From Candidatus Lambdaproteobacteria bacterium (GTDB lineage: Bacteria > SAR324 > JACQKK01), in assembly GCA_016199125.1 (NCBI GenBank), contig JACQHH010000013.1, forward strand, positions 1-37,529: a DNA stretch of 37,529 bases. The letters are read 5' to 3'. Within the stretch, counting starts at the first letter, position 1. Every line of letters starts with the position of its first letter. A program made the translations under genes and the position numbers. This document shows, in pieces, positions 25,773 to 33,357 of this stretch. The notes under the pieces are model-generated. The model was not told the DNA's origin. It saw nothing but the letters and a program-made list of their open reading frames with translations, and made no database searches.

Positions 25773-26378
25773 TTACCACTGCCAGGAATCGTCGTAGGCG
25801 AGGCCGGGCTGCCAGAGCGTTTCCTCCTCGCCCAGGGTGGCCGCCACCCAGCGTCCAAACACAAACAGCGCGTCGGAGAGCCGGTTGACGTAGGGCAGCA
25901 CCTGGTCGCCCATGGCTTCTTCGCGGGCCAGGGCCACGATCACGCGCTCGGCGCGTCGGCACACGGTGCGGGCCACGTGCAGGTGTGCGTGCACCTGCCC
26001 GCCGCCGGGCAGGATGAAGCTGTCCAGGGCGGGAAGCTCCGCGTTCATGCGGTCGATCACAGTCTCCAGCCAGGACACGTCGGCCGCCTGTACCTTGATC
26101 TGCCCCGCGTAGCTGTCGTCCGGATGAGTCGCCAGTTCGGCCCCGAGGTCGAACAGGCGTTGCTGGATCATGCCCAGGATGCGATCGAAGGCATCGCGCC
26201 GGCCATCGCGCGCTTTGAGCGCATTGGCCCAGCGCACCAGACCCAGTTGCGCATTCAGCTCGTCCAGGGTGCCGTAGGCCTCGACCCGCAAATGATCCTT
26301 GGGCACCTTGCGCCCGCCCACCAGCGCCGTATTGCCGCGGTCGCCGCTGCGCGTATACACTTTATTGATTTTGACCAT
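25773..26378 (-). CDS. Cob(I)alamin adenosyltransferase, PduO type
   Basis: Transfers the adenosyl group of ATP to cob(I)alamin, making the cofactor for radical mutases or ribonucleotide reductase (EC 2.5.1.17). From the ATG at 26378 it is 201 residues, matching PduO/MMAB domains. The ATP-binding N-terminus reads VYTRSGDRGNTALVGG; EAYGTLDELNAQLGL follows. RTVCRRAERVI and PYVNRLSDALFVFGRW are the typical C-terminal motifs. The start is set by family homology; no strong ribosome site is visible. It stands alone, convergent with the PBP gene and divergent from waaF, with no other cobalamin gene nearby. Confidence 0.92.
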   Translation of the reverse strand: MVKINKVYTRSGDRGNTALVGGRKVPKDHLRVEAYGTLDELNAQLGLVRWANALKARDGRRDAFDRILGMIQQRLFDLGAELATHPDDSYAGQIKVQAADVSWLETVIDRMNAELPALDSFILPGGGQVHAHLHVARTVCRRAERVIVALAREEAMGDQVLPYVNRLSDALFVFGRWVAATLGEEETLWQPGLAYDDSWQW

Positions 26379-26511
26379 CCTGATCCGGGAGCGAGAAGCG
26401 CCGGCCGGAGCGGCAAGACCGCCGGGCCCGCCACGCCTGATGCGCGGGGGAGGTCCCTGGGCCGCGGCCTGCGCGATCCGTTCAGGGTAGGATGCTTGCC
26501 CGGGATTGGCA

Positions 26512-27564
26512 ATGGCAGACGCCCCCATTCGTTCCTCCCCACCGCTGCTCGTCGAGCCCAGCGCCATCGTCGTGCGCACGCCCAACTGGCTGGGCGACCT
26601 GATGATGTGCACCGGCTTCCTGCGGGCGCTGCTGGCGCGCTTTCCCGACGTGCCGGTGGACCTCATCGTGCGCCAGGGTTTCGAGGTGCTGCCCCTGCCG
26701 CAGCGGGGCCGCGTGCTGCCCTACGACCGGCGCGAAGGCCCCGGCGCCTTTGGAGGTCGCCTGCGCGCGCGCGGCTACAGCCACTTCTTCGTGCTGCCGC
26801 CCAGCTTCTCCGCCGCGTGGATGGCCTGGCGCAGCGCGGTGCCGTGGCGTGTGGGCTTCCGGGGACAGGGCCGCGGCAAGCTGTTGCGGCCGGCGCTGCG
26901 CGACGACGCCGCGCCGCGTTCGCGGCACCTGGCGCTGGAGTACCTGCATCTGCTGTCGCTGTGGGGGGTGCCGGCCGAGACTCCGCCGGCGCCGCACCTG
27001 CCCGTGGACGAGGCTTGGTGCGCGGCCCATCGTCCAGGCGAGCTGGCAGGCCCGGCGCCCTATGCCGTGCTGGCACCCGGGGCTGAATACGGGCCGGCCA
27101 AGCAATGGCCCCTGGCGGGCTACGGCGCGCTGGCGCGAGGATTGAGCGCGGCGGGTGTGCGGGTGGTGGTCGTGGGACTGGACAAGGACGCCGCGGCGGC
27201 CGCCGAGATCCTGGCGGGCGTGCCGGGCGGGATGAACCTCTGTGGGCGCACGAACCTGGCGGCGCTGGTGGCCACGCTGGCCGGCACCGCCCTGCTCGTG
27301 AGCAACGATTCGGGCGCCATGCACGTGGCCGCGGCACTGGGCCGGCCGCAGGTCGCCCTGTTTGGCTCCACCAGCCCGGCCTGGACCGGGCCGCTCAATG
27401 CCCGCGCGCGCGTGTTTTACCGCGGCCTGAGCTGCTCCCCTTGCTATGCGCGCACCTGCCCCCTGGGCCACACCAACTGCCTGCACCAGATTGACGCCGG
27501 GGAGGTGCAGGAGGCGGCGCTGGAGCTGCTGCAACCCTCATCCGCGGCAAAAACCGGCGACTGA
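26512..27564 (+). CDS. waaF: LPS heptosyltransferase II (GT9)
   Basis: Adds the second L-glycero-D-manno-heptose to the LPS inner core on the cytoplasmic face. It is 350 residues from the ATG at 26512; a TTG two codons earlier is an alternative. GT9 marks are clear: VRTPNWLGDLMMCTGFLRAL near the N-terminus, APGAEYGPAKQWP, VSNDSGAMHVAAALG, FGSTSPAWTGP, and the Cys-rich SCSPCYARTCPLGHTNCL tail typical of WaaF. It is divergent from the cobalamin adenosyltransferase gene by 133 nt and convergent with lgt by 35 nt. It fits a core-containing LPS. Confidence 0.88.
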   Translation: MADAPIRSSPPLLVEPSAIVVRTPNWLGDLMMCTGFLRALLARFPDVPVDLIVRQGFEVLPLPQRGRVLPYDRREGPGAFGGRLRARGYSHFFVLPPSFSAAWMAWRSAVPWRVGFRGQGRGKLLRPALRDDAAPRSRHLALEYLHLLSLWGVPAETPPAPHLPVDEAWCAAHRPGELAGPAPYAVLAPGAEYGPAKQWPLAGYGALARGLSAAGVRVVVVGLDKDAAAAAEILAGVPGGMNLCGRTNLAALVATLAGTALLVSNDSGAMHVAAALGRPQVALFGSTSPAWTGPLNARARVFYRGLSCSPCYARTCPLGHTNCLHQIDAGEVQEAALELLQPSSAAKTGD

Positions 27565-27599
27565 CCGGGAGCGATCCGCAACGCCGGCGATGGCCCGCC

Positions 27600-28409
27600 T
27601 CAACTGCGTGCGGGCTGAGGCGGCCTGCTGAATTTCAGCCAGGCCAGCCAGGCCAGTCCGGCCAGCACCAGGGGCAGCGAGAGCAACTGCCCCATGGTGA
27701 GGAAGCTGTACAGGTAGCCGATGTCGGCATCGGGCAGGCGGATGAATTCCACCACGATGCGCGCGATTCCATAGAGCAGCATGAACATCGCCGGCTGGTA
27801 GCCGGGCCGCGCCGTGCGGTTGCGGATGGCCAGCAGCACCAGGAACGGCAGCAGGCCCTCCAGGGCGGCCTCGTAGAGCTGCGAGGGATGGCGCGGCACG
27901 CGCAGGGGATCGCCCGGAAAGATCACGCCCCAGGTGCCGTCGGTGGGCTTGCCGAACAGCTCGCCGTTGATGAAGTTGCCGATGCGCCCGAAGAACAGAC
28001 CCAGCGGAATCCAGGTGATGCAGAAGTCGCCCACGGCGATCCAGTCGACCTTGTGCCGGCGGCCATAGAGCCAACAGGCGAAGGTCACCCCCAACAGCCC
28101 GCCGTGAAAGGACATGCCGCCCTTCCAGGTCTCCAGGATGCGCCAGGGGCTGATCAGGTAGGGCCAGCCCCCGTAGAACAGCACCCAGCCCAACCGCCCG
28201 CCCAGAATCACGCCCAGGATCAGGTAGGTGAGCAGGTTGGATATTTCGATCTCGGGAATGGGCGCATGGCCGCGCCGCGCCGAGAGCACCATCATAAAGT
28301 AGCCAATCACGAAGCTCAGCGCGTACATGGTGCCATACCAGCCCACGTGCAACGGCCCGACGCTGAAAATGATCGGATCCAAATCGTGTACGAAGATATA
28401 TCCGCTCAT
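27600..28409 (-). CDS. lgt: Lgt, prolipoprotein diacylglyceryl transferase
   Basis: Transfers diacylglycerol from phosphatidylglycerol to the lipobox cysteine of prolipoproteins in the inner membrane. This is the first step of the pathway that LolD later serves. The 269-residue protein has about seven membrane helices and the signature GRIGNFINGE (141-150), with the essential Arg at 142 and Glu at 150. SFHGGLLG carries H102. RHPSQLYEA and FIRLPDADIGYL are also family marks. The ATG at 28409 has GGAG about 5 nt upstream. Confidence 0.95.
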   Translation of the reverse strand: MSGYIFVHDLDPIIFSVGPLHVGWYGTMYALSFVIGYFMMVLSARRGHAPIPEIEISNLLTYLILGVILGGRLGWVLFYGGWPYLISPWRILETWKGGMSFHGGLLGVTFACWLYGRRHKVDWIAVGDFCITWIPLGLFFGRIGNFINGELFGKPTDGTWGVIFPGDPLRVPRHPSQLYEAALEGLLPFLVLLAIRNRTARPGYQPAMFMLLYGIARIVVEFIRLPDADIGYLYSFLTMGQLLSLPLVLAGLAWLAWLKFSRPPQPARS

Positions 28410-28573
28410 GGGGCTCCGCGGGGTTAAGCGGCGCTGAGGCGGCCGCGGGGACGGCATCGGGCGGCGGGACGGGCGGCGCGCCGCGGGGGGAGGGCGGACC
28501 GTGCCGCAGCCGGGTCGAGTCCGCAGGCCGCGCCCGAGCCGCGAAACCCGCCGCCCGGCATGGCGCACGGCCG

Positions 28574-29632
28574 CTAGTTCAGCGCCCGCCCGATGGTGTG
28601 CAGTTGACGCCAGACCTTGATCATCCGGGCCAGGTCCTCTTCCACGTCGATGGCCTGGAATCCGTCCACCAGCGCATGCGCCGGGGAGATGTGCACGTCC
28701 AGCAGCACGCCGTCGGCCCCGCCTGCGGCGGCCATGGCGCCGGCCCGGGCCACCCCTGACTTGCGCCCGGTGGAGTGGGACACGTCATAGACGATGGGCC
28801 GGTCGATGGTCTGGCTCAGGGAGATGATCTCGTCCAGGTCGCCCTGGTTGCGGAAACTGTGGCCAATGCCCTTCACGCCGCGCAGGCAGAAGATCAGCTT
28901 GTCGTTGCCCTGCTCCATGATGTAGTTGGCCGCCTTGAGCGACTCGTCGATGCTGTTGGAAAAGCCGCGCTTGTACAGCACCGGCTTGCCCGTGCGCCCC
29001 ACCTCGATCAGCAGCTCGAAGTTCTGCGCGTTGCGCGTGCCGGTTTGCAGCACGTCGATGTCGTATTTCATGAACAGGTCGATGTCGCGCACATCCAGAA
29101 TTTCGCTGACCACGGGCAGGCCCACCTCCGCCCGCGCATCGGTGAGCACTTTCAGCCCGTCCTCCTTGAGGCCCTGGAAGTCGTAAGGGCTGGTGCGCGG
29201 CTTGAAGGCGCCGCCGCGATTGATGTTGGCGCCGGCGCGCTTGGCCATCTGGTGCGAGGGCAGAGTGTATGCGGCATCCACGGCGCACACGCCGGCCATG
29301 ACGACCAAGGGCTTGCCCCCGCCGATAGTCACTTCGCCCTTGCCGCCGGGCAGGGGAATGGACACCGAATGATGCATCCCGCGGCGGATGAGGGAGAGAT
29401 TTTGCGGCACCCCCTCGATGGGAATCACCGACTTGACGCAGTCGAACGCGGCCACCTCGCGGCGGTGCGCGTCGTTCACGTTGCCGAACACGTTGTCCAC
29501 CTGGATGCTGGCCTCGGGCGAACCGCCGGCCTCGCCAGGGTTGGGCTGCACGCGGAAGCCCCAGCCGCGAATCAGCGCGCGCACCGCTTGCAGTTGGTCT
29601 TCGCCGGTACCGAGATGGTATTGGATGATCAT
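28574..29632 (-). CDS. DAHP synthase (AroF/AroG-I beta type), divergent
   Basis: Expected reaction: condensation of phosphoenolpyruvate and erythrose 4-phosphate to DAHP, the entry to the shikimate pathway (EC 2.5.1.54). The 352-residue protein has an N-terminal ferredoxin-like regulatory region (about 1-75) and a barrel like the Thermotoga/Bacillus enzyme. Kept motifs are INRGGAFKPRTSPYDFQGL, TGTRNAQN, LYKRGFSNSI and DVSHSTGR. Metal ligands are C116, H286 and D323. The fourth, normally Glu in EVHPxP, is D312 in LDVHISP, and the usual CERGIRT reads CLRGVKG (L250). It may be a bona fide DAHP synthase of its lineage or a paralogue with another aldose phosphate. It is not in an aro operon. Confidence 0.85.
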   Translation of the reverse strand: MIIQYHLGTGEDQLQAVRALIRGWGFRVQPNPGEAGGSPEASIQVDNVFGNVNDAHRREVAAFDCVKSVIPIEGVPQNLSLIRRGMHHSVSIPLPGGKGEVTIGGGKPLVVMAGVCAVDAAYTLPSHQMAKRAGANINRGGAFKPRTSPYDFQGLKEDGLKVLTDARAEVGLPVVSEILDVRDIDLFMKYDIDVLQTGTRNAQNFELLIEVGRTGKPVLYKRGFSNSIDESLKAANYIMEQGNDKLIFCLRGVKGIGHSFRNQGDLDEIISLSQTIDRPIVYDVSHSTGRKSGVARAGAMAAAGGADGVLLDVHISPAHALVDGFQAIDVEEDLARMIKVWRQLHTIGRALN

Positions 29633-30075
29633 GCCTTGCCACGTCGTGATCCGCGCCGCCGCGTGCCCGGGAAATCGCGGGCTGGCGCGAAACGGAATTG
29701 ATCTTGAGCCAAACGCTAAATGGTATGCGCTCGCGCAGGGGATGACAACCGCCCCTGGCGGATCGGCGCCACGCTGCCGAGCGGGGCGTGCGCCGGCAAG
29801 CGGTCATTGGCTGCCCTCCCGGCGCCGCAGGCCGGCACGCCGTGCGGAGCCGCCGTCGGATCGTTCGCGCTGTCGCGATTGCGGCGCGCCCCGCATCACG
29901 TCCGTGGCGACTGCAGGGAGGGATCCGGCGCACCGCGCACGCCCCGCCGCACGTGGCAGCGGTCAGCGTCCCGGCCGCTTGCAATGCCGATGTTCCGTTG
30001 CATTTCAAAGGGGTAGGTGTTAAGCTCGGCGCAATTCGGACCCGGATTGTTAACCCTGAAAGCGGAGGGGACAAG
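29633..30075. other. Divergent intergenic gap
   Basis: These 443 bases separate the DAHP synthase start (minus) from zapA (plus). Apart from the candidate zapA promoter I see no gene or RNA motif. Open frames here are Arg/Pro/Ala-rich and lack ribosome sites. Confidence 0.35.
29998..30026 (+). promoter_or_regulatory. Candidate promoter for zapA
   Basis: TTGCAT (29998-30003), 17 nt and TAAGCT (30021-30026) make a modest sigma70-like pair. It lies about 50 nt before the zapA start in the AT-richest part of the gap. Confidence 0.3.
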
Positions 30076-30405
30076 GTGACCGACGGCATGGAGCCAACCG
30101 AATCCAACTGGTATGACATCACCATCGCAGGGAAGCAGTTCACCATCTCCACCCACCATGGCGAAGCGCACGTGCGGCGCGTGGAAAAGCTGCTCGGCGA
30201 GACCATGGACGAGATCAGCAGCCGCATCGACGCGAAGAACCCGCTCAACGTGGCTCTGCTCACGGCGCTGAACCTGGCCGATCAGCTCATCCTGCGCGAT
30301 GCCGAGACCCACGATTCCACGCGCGAATGGTCCGGGCGGCTGAATCTGCTGGTGGATCGCCTGGGGGAAACCCTGCGCCGCAGCCGTGCGCTGGGCGCGG
30401 AGTGA
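30076..30405 (+). CDS. zapA: ZapA, cell division protein
   Basis: Small FtsZ-binding protein that bundles filaments at the division ring. From the GTG at 30076, preceded by GGAGGGG at 5 nt, it has 109 residues, the usual ZapA length; an ATG at 30088 is an alternative. The N-terminal NWYDITIAGKQFTIST strands lead into the family motif VRRVEKLLGETMDEI. NPLNVALLTALNLADQLI and a C-terminal coiled-coil helix follow. The 6S-like RNA follows, which matches the zapA-ssrS order known in several Proteobacteria. Confidence 0.88.
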   Translation: MTDGMEPTESNWYDITIAGKQFTISTHHGEAHVRRVEKLLGETMDEISSRIDAKNPLNVALLTALNLADQLILRDAETHDSTREWSGRLNLLVDRLGETLRRSRALGAE

Positions 30406-30437
30406 TCTCCTGCCCGCAAATGGAGTAAGATGGAAGT

Positions 30438-30621
30438 GGGACATTGTCCTGCGGTGTTCGAGAAGCTGAATTTTCTTTGACCTATTTTCTTGACGGGATT
30501 CAATCCCTGGGAACCGCAAGCCAGCCCGGCCTGTCCGGGACGCGACGCGCTCCCATACCGGATCCCACCTGCACCAGCAGGTTCGAGAAAACCGGCGGAC
30601 CGGCACTCGCGGGCATGTCCC
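30438..30621 (+). ncRNA. ssrS: 6S RNA (probable)
   Basis: Regulator that mimics an open promoter and holds sigma70 RNA polymerase in stationary phase. The region just after zapA folds into a long closed rod. GGGACAT (30438-30444) pairs with ATGTCCC (30615-30621), and CTGCG then GTG pair with CAC-T-CGCGG, leaving an internal loop and one bulge. The 5' CCTGCGGTGTTCG wording is typical of 6S RNAs. An AU-rich single-stranded stretch follows in the middle. Local stems include GGGAT-ATCCC and CCCGG-CCGGG in the apical half. The predicted length is about 184 nt, the usual size. A TAAGAT box lies about 8 nt upstream, fitting a -10 element. Exact ends are estimates. Confidence 0.65.
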
Positions 30622-30906
30622 TTCCTTCCTCCGCCTGACCCGTCCCGTGGCCATCGGCTCGCGGAAGCGGTTTTCCCCCCTTGATGCAGATAGGCTTGGC
30701 GTTGCGCGGATCCTGTGCGGCGGCTTTGGCGTTGTGCAGAGCCCGCGGCGGGGCGGTCTGCACCGCGGCGATGTGCATGATCGCGCTGGCACGCGCCGAC
30801 GGGGCAGCAGGCGACGGCACCGGCGCCGCATGGAGCAGCCTTACTGGAATGCTGATGGAGCTACGGTGGGTTGGCCCGCCAAGCGAAAGCCGGGCCCCAG
30901 GCGGAC
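30622..30906. other. Gap after the 6S-like RNA
   Basis: These 285 bases lie before the STAS gene end. The folate ligase gene that often follows ssrS is not here. A plus-strand frame from 30681 has a signal-peptide-like start but no ribosome site and runs into the STAS gene antisense, so I do not call it. Confidence 0.3.
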
Positions 30907-31248
30907 TCAGCCCGCCATCTTCTTCAGGGCTTCCTGCTCGGAAGGATAGATATCGAGAATCTTGTTCAGCCGCGTGATGCTGAAGATTTCCTCGTTCTTC
31001 TTGCTCAGGTTGGACAGACCGAACTTTCCGTCGCGTTGCTGCATGGCTTTGAAAACGGAGACGATCAGGCCGATGCCGGAGGAGTCAATGAAATTGACCT
31101 TGTCGAAATTGATCAGGATGCCCTTCACGTCTTTGTTTTCCATGTGCGGCTTGAGGTAGGTCTTGGCCTCGTTGACCCCGTCCAGGGCGATGTTTCCCTC
31201 AACCGAGATCACACAGATATTGTTTTCCACACGGTTCGAAAAAATCAT
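30907..31248 (-). CDS. STAS-domain anti-sigma factor antagonist
   Basis: This 113-residue single STAS domain is of the SpoIIAA/RsbV type. After the first strands (NICVISVEGNIALDG) it carries VNFIDSSGIGLIVSVFKAM, where S56/S57 is the expected phosphorylation site. GKFGLSNLSKKNEEIFSITRLNKILDIYPS follows, as in this family. Such proteins bind an anti-sigma kinase and free a sigma factor, or serve as partner-switch nodes in other pathways. No partner kinase or phosphatase is adjacent, so the target is unknown. Codons are noticeably more AT-rich than in neighbouring genes, and the upstream region is AT-rich with palindromes. Confidence 0.9.
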   Translation of the reverse strand: MIFSNRVENNICVISVEGNIALDGVNEAKTYLKPHMENKDVKGILINFDKVNFIDSSGIGLIVSVFKAMQQRDGKFGLSNLSKKNEEIFSITRLNKILDIYPSEQEALKKMAG

Positions 31249-31310
31249 TGTGAGCCCATTCTTCGGTTGAACGTTGCTAGGATAGTCGACTCTGCCGCTG
31301 TCCCGTGGCC

Positions 31311-31325
31311 TTCATTTCAAATGAA
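31311..31325. repeat. 15-bp perfect palindrome, possible operator
   Basis: TTCATTT and AAATGAA flank one base, making a perfect dyad about 65 bases upstream of the STAS start. It overlaps a possible minus-strand promoter (TTGCAA, 17 nt, TGAAAT). A repressor or activator site is plausible. Confidence 0.4.
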
Positions 31326-31346
31326 ATCGCCAACTTTTGCAAATTT

Positions 31347-31363
31347 TTCAAACAGTTTTTGAA
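31347..31363. repeat. TTCAAA-N5-TTTGAA inverted repeat
   Basis: A perfect 6-bp dyad with 5-base spacer lies 36 bases (centre to centre about 37) from the palindrome at 31311-31325. It shares the TTCA/TGAA wording with that palindrome. The two could be sites for one regulator. Confidence 0.35.
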
Positions 31364-31561
31364 TAAAATATACAGGTACCGCCGACGGACCTGCCATGGT
31401 GTGGCGGCGAAAGTCCAATTTTGTCGGTTTGCCGCAACCTTGTCGAAAGGTCCATGTCGGCATTGCCTGAATAGTGATACGTGCCGCGGGCGGTTTTGAC
31501 CCCTGACCTTGCAGTGCCGCGCTTGTGCAGCGCCGAGTGCCAGAGGGATTCCGACGCGGCT

Positions 31562-31624
31562 GACTGGTCCTTTTCCCGCCGGGGTGCGGGTGCGCTCCTG
31601 CGCTCGCACCCTCCCCGCCGGTCA
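31562..31624. other. Extended hairpin-forming segment
   Basis: GGGTGCG pairs with CGCACCC, with an inner GCGC-TCCT-GCGC tip, and the outer GACTGG can pair with CCGGTC across both flanks. This is far more structured than the rest of the gap. It could be a terminator for trmFO on the minus strand (no U-tract) or part of an unrecognised RNA. Confidence 0.3.
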
Positions 31625-31817
31625 ATTGATGCATGCGGCCCCGCTGAAGGCCCCGCTTCACGTGCCTCGCTGCTCATTAGCGACTTTGCGCAAGAAGGGC
31701 AACACTCCCGCGTGGTAGAGAATGCGACACCCCCCGGGGCGTCAGGCCCACCGCCGCGGAGAACAGGCGCCCCAGAGCGACAGTGGCTCAGCGCGCGCGC
31801 CGCGCGGCGGGCGGAAT

Positions 31818-33218
31818 TTATCCGGCGGCGCCAGGTACAGGGTCAGGCGCGGGCTCCTGCGGGGTCTCGTGGGCATGCCCCGAGCGATCCGGGTGGAACT
31901 CCAGTCGCTCCAGGGCATCGATCTCCTCCAGCGCCCGCTGGGCTTGGAACGCCTTGCGCTCGGCCTTGCCCACGTGGGTGGGCGCCGGTTCCAGCAGGCC
32001 GAAATTGGCGTTCATGGGCTGGAAGATGTCTGCCGGCGTGGAGGTGAGGTAGCGCACCAGGGCCCCGGTCATGGTGGCCGGCGAAAGCGCCGGCAACACA
32101 CGCCCCGATTCGTGGCCCGCGATGCGCTTGGCCGCGTACAGACCCATGGCTCCCGATTCCATGTAGCCCTCCACTCCCGCCAGTTGCCCGGCGAAGCTCA
32201 GCCGCGGCTCGGCGCGGCAGGCCAGGTCGGTATTCAGCACGCGGGGCGACTGGATGAAGGTGTTGCGGTGCATGGAGCCCAACCGGGCGAACTCGGCCTG
32301 GGCCAATCCCGGAATCATGCGCAGCACCCGGCGTTGCTCGGGCCAAGTCATCTTGGTCTGGAAGCCCACCAGGCCGTAGAGCGTGCCCTGGGCGTTCTCC
32401 TGGCGCAACTGCACCACAGCGTAGGGCCACCGGCCGGTGCGGGGATCGTCCAGCCCCACCGGCTTCATGGGGCCAAAGGCCAGCGTGCGGGGCCCGCGCG
32501 CGGCCATGACCTCGATGGGCAGGCAGCCCTCGAAGGGCCGCAGCTCCTCGAACGCGTGCAGGGGAACGGTCTGCGCCGTGCGCACCGCCTCCACAAAGGC
32601 CCGGTACTGCGCCTTGTCCAGCGGGCAGTTAAGGTAGTCGTCGTCGCCCTTGCCGTAGCGCGAGGCACGGAACACGATGTCCCGGTCCACCGAATCGGCC
32701 AGCACCACCGGCGCGATCGCATCGTAGAACGCCAGGTGCGACGTGCCCAGGAAAGCCTCGATGCTGGCTGCCAGCGGCGCGGCGGTGAGCGGGCCGGTGC
32801 AGATCAGCACCCGCCGATACGCCGCCAGCAGGGTCTCCACGTCGTGCACGGGCTCGCGCCGCAGCACGATCAGCGGCTCGGCCTCCAGCCGCGCCGTGAT
32901 CCACCGGGCAAAGCGGTCGCGGTCCACGGCCAGGGCCTGACCAGCCGGAACCGCGCTGGCGTAGGCGCCGGCCGTCAGCAGACTGCCCTGGCGCGCCATC
33001 TCTCCCTTCAACAGCCCATGGGCATTGTGCAGGTTGCGCGATTTGAAGGAGTTGGAGCAGACCAGCTCCGCGCAATATGCGCTGCGGTGGGCCTCGGTGC
33101 TGGCGCCCGGGCGCATCTCGTAGAGATGCACCGCATGCCCGCGCCGGGCGAGTTGCCAAGCCGCTTCGCTGCCCGCAAAGCCCGCTCCGACAATGGCTAT
33201 TGCGGCATTCTGCGCCAT
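31818..33218 (-). CDS. trmFO: TrmFO, folate-dependent tRNA m5U54 methyltransferase
   Basis: Methylates U54 in the T-loop of tRNA using methylenetetrahydrofolate and FADH2. The 466-residue protein has the N-terminal FAD loop IAIVGAGFAGSEAAWQLARRG, the catalytic-Cys motif AELVCSNSFKS (C54), and FEGCLPIEVMAARG with the second Cys. RTLAFGPMKPVGLDDPRTG, FQTKMTWPEQRRVLRMIPGL and SFAGQLAGVEGYMESGAMGL follow. The length fits the family. The last ~20 residues form a Pro/Ala-rich tail. It is divergent from the NtrB-like gene by 139 nt. TrmFO replaces TrmA in many Gram-positives and some deep proteobacterial lineages, which supports a non-gamma origin. Confidence 0.95.
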   Translation of the reverse strand: MAQNAAIAIVGAGFAGSEAAWQLARRGHAVHLYEMRPGASTEAHRSAYCAELVCSNSFKSRNLHNAHGLLKGEMARQGSLLTAGAYASAVPAGQALAVDRDRFARWITARLEAEPLIVLRREPVHDVETLLAAYRRVLICTGPLTAAPLAASIEAFLGTSHLAFYDAIAPVVLADSVDRDIVFRASRYGKGDDDYLNCPLDKAQYRAFVEAVRTAQTVPLHAFEELRPFEGCLPIEVMAARGPRTLAFGPMKPVGLDDPRTGRWPYAVVQLRQENAQGTLYGLVGFQTKMTWPEQRRVLRMIPGLAQAEFARLGSMHRNTFIQSPRVLNTDLACRAEPRLSFAGQLAGVEGYMESGAMGLYAAKRIAGHESGRVLPALSPATMTGALVRYLTSTPADIFQPMNANFGLLEPAPTHVGKAERKAFQAQRALEEIDALERLEFHPDRSGHAHETPQEPAPDPVPGAAG

Positions 33219-33357
33219 GCTCTACCGTGAAAATCGGGGCGATGGTTCGTGTAAGACATTTATTTTTCAGGCTTTTTGCCTCATCTGCGTCGTGACATCG
33301 ATTGTAGCGGCGCGGGCCGGGCAAGTCCAACGCCGCCAGGGCAGAAGGTTGGGCGTC

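Larger units (their letters stand above)
31249..31817. other. Long intergenic region upstream of the STAS gene
   Basis: This 569-base gap lies between the trmFO stop and the STAS start, both on the minus strand. The 31300-31375 part is AT-rich and holds two inverted repeats, listed separately. The 31380-31660 part is GC-rich with hairpin potential. No tRNA, tmRNA, RNase P or riboswitch pattern was recognised, and frames in it lack ribosome sites. Confidence 0.4.

Noticed and set aside
30681-30977. Small plus-strand ORF with a signal-peptide-like start
   Set aside because: It has no ribosome site, runs antisense into the STAS gene and has random composition after residue 40.
31481-32047. Plus-strand ORF in the gap before trmFO
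   Set aside because: It is Arg/Pro-rich, has no ribosome site and overlaps trmFO antisense.
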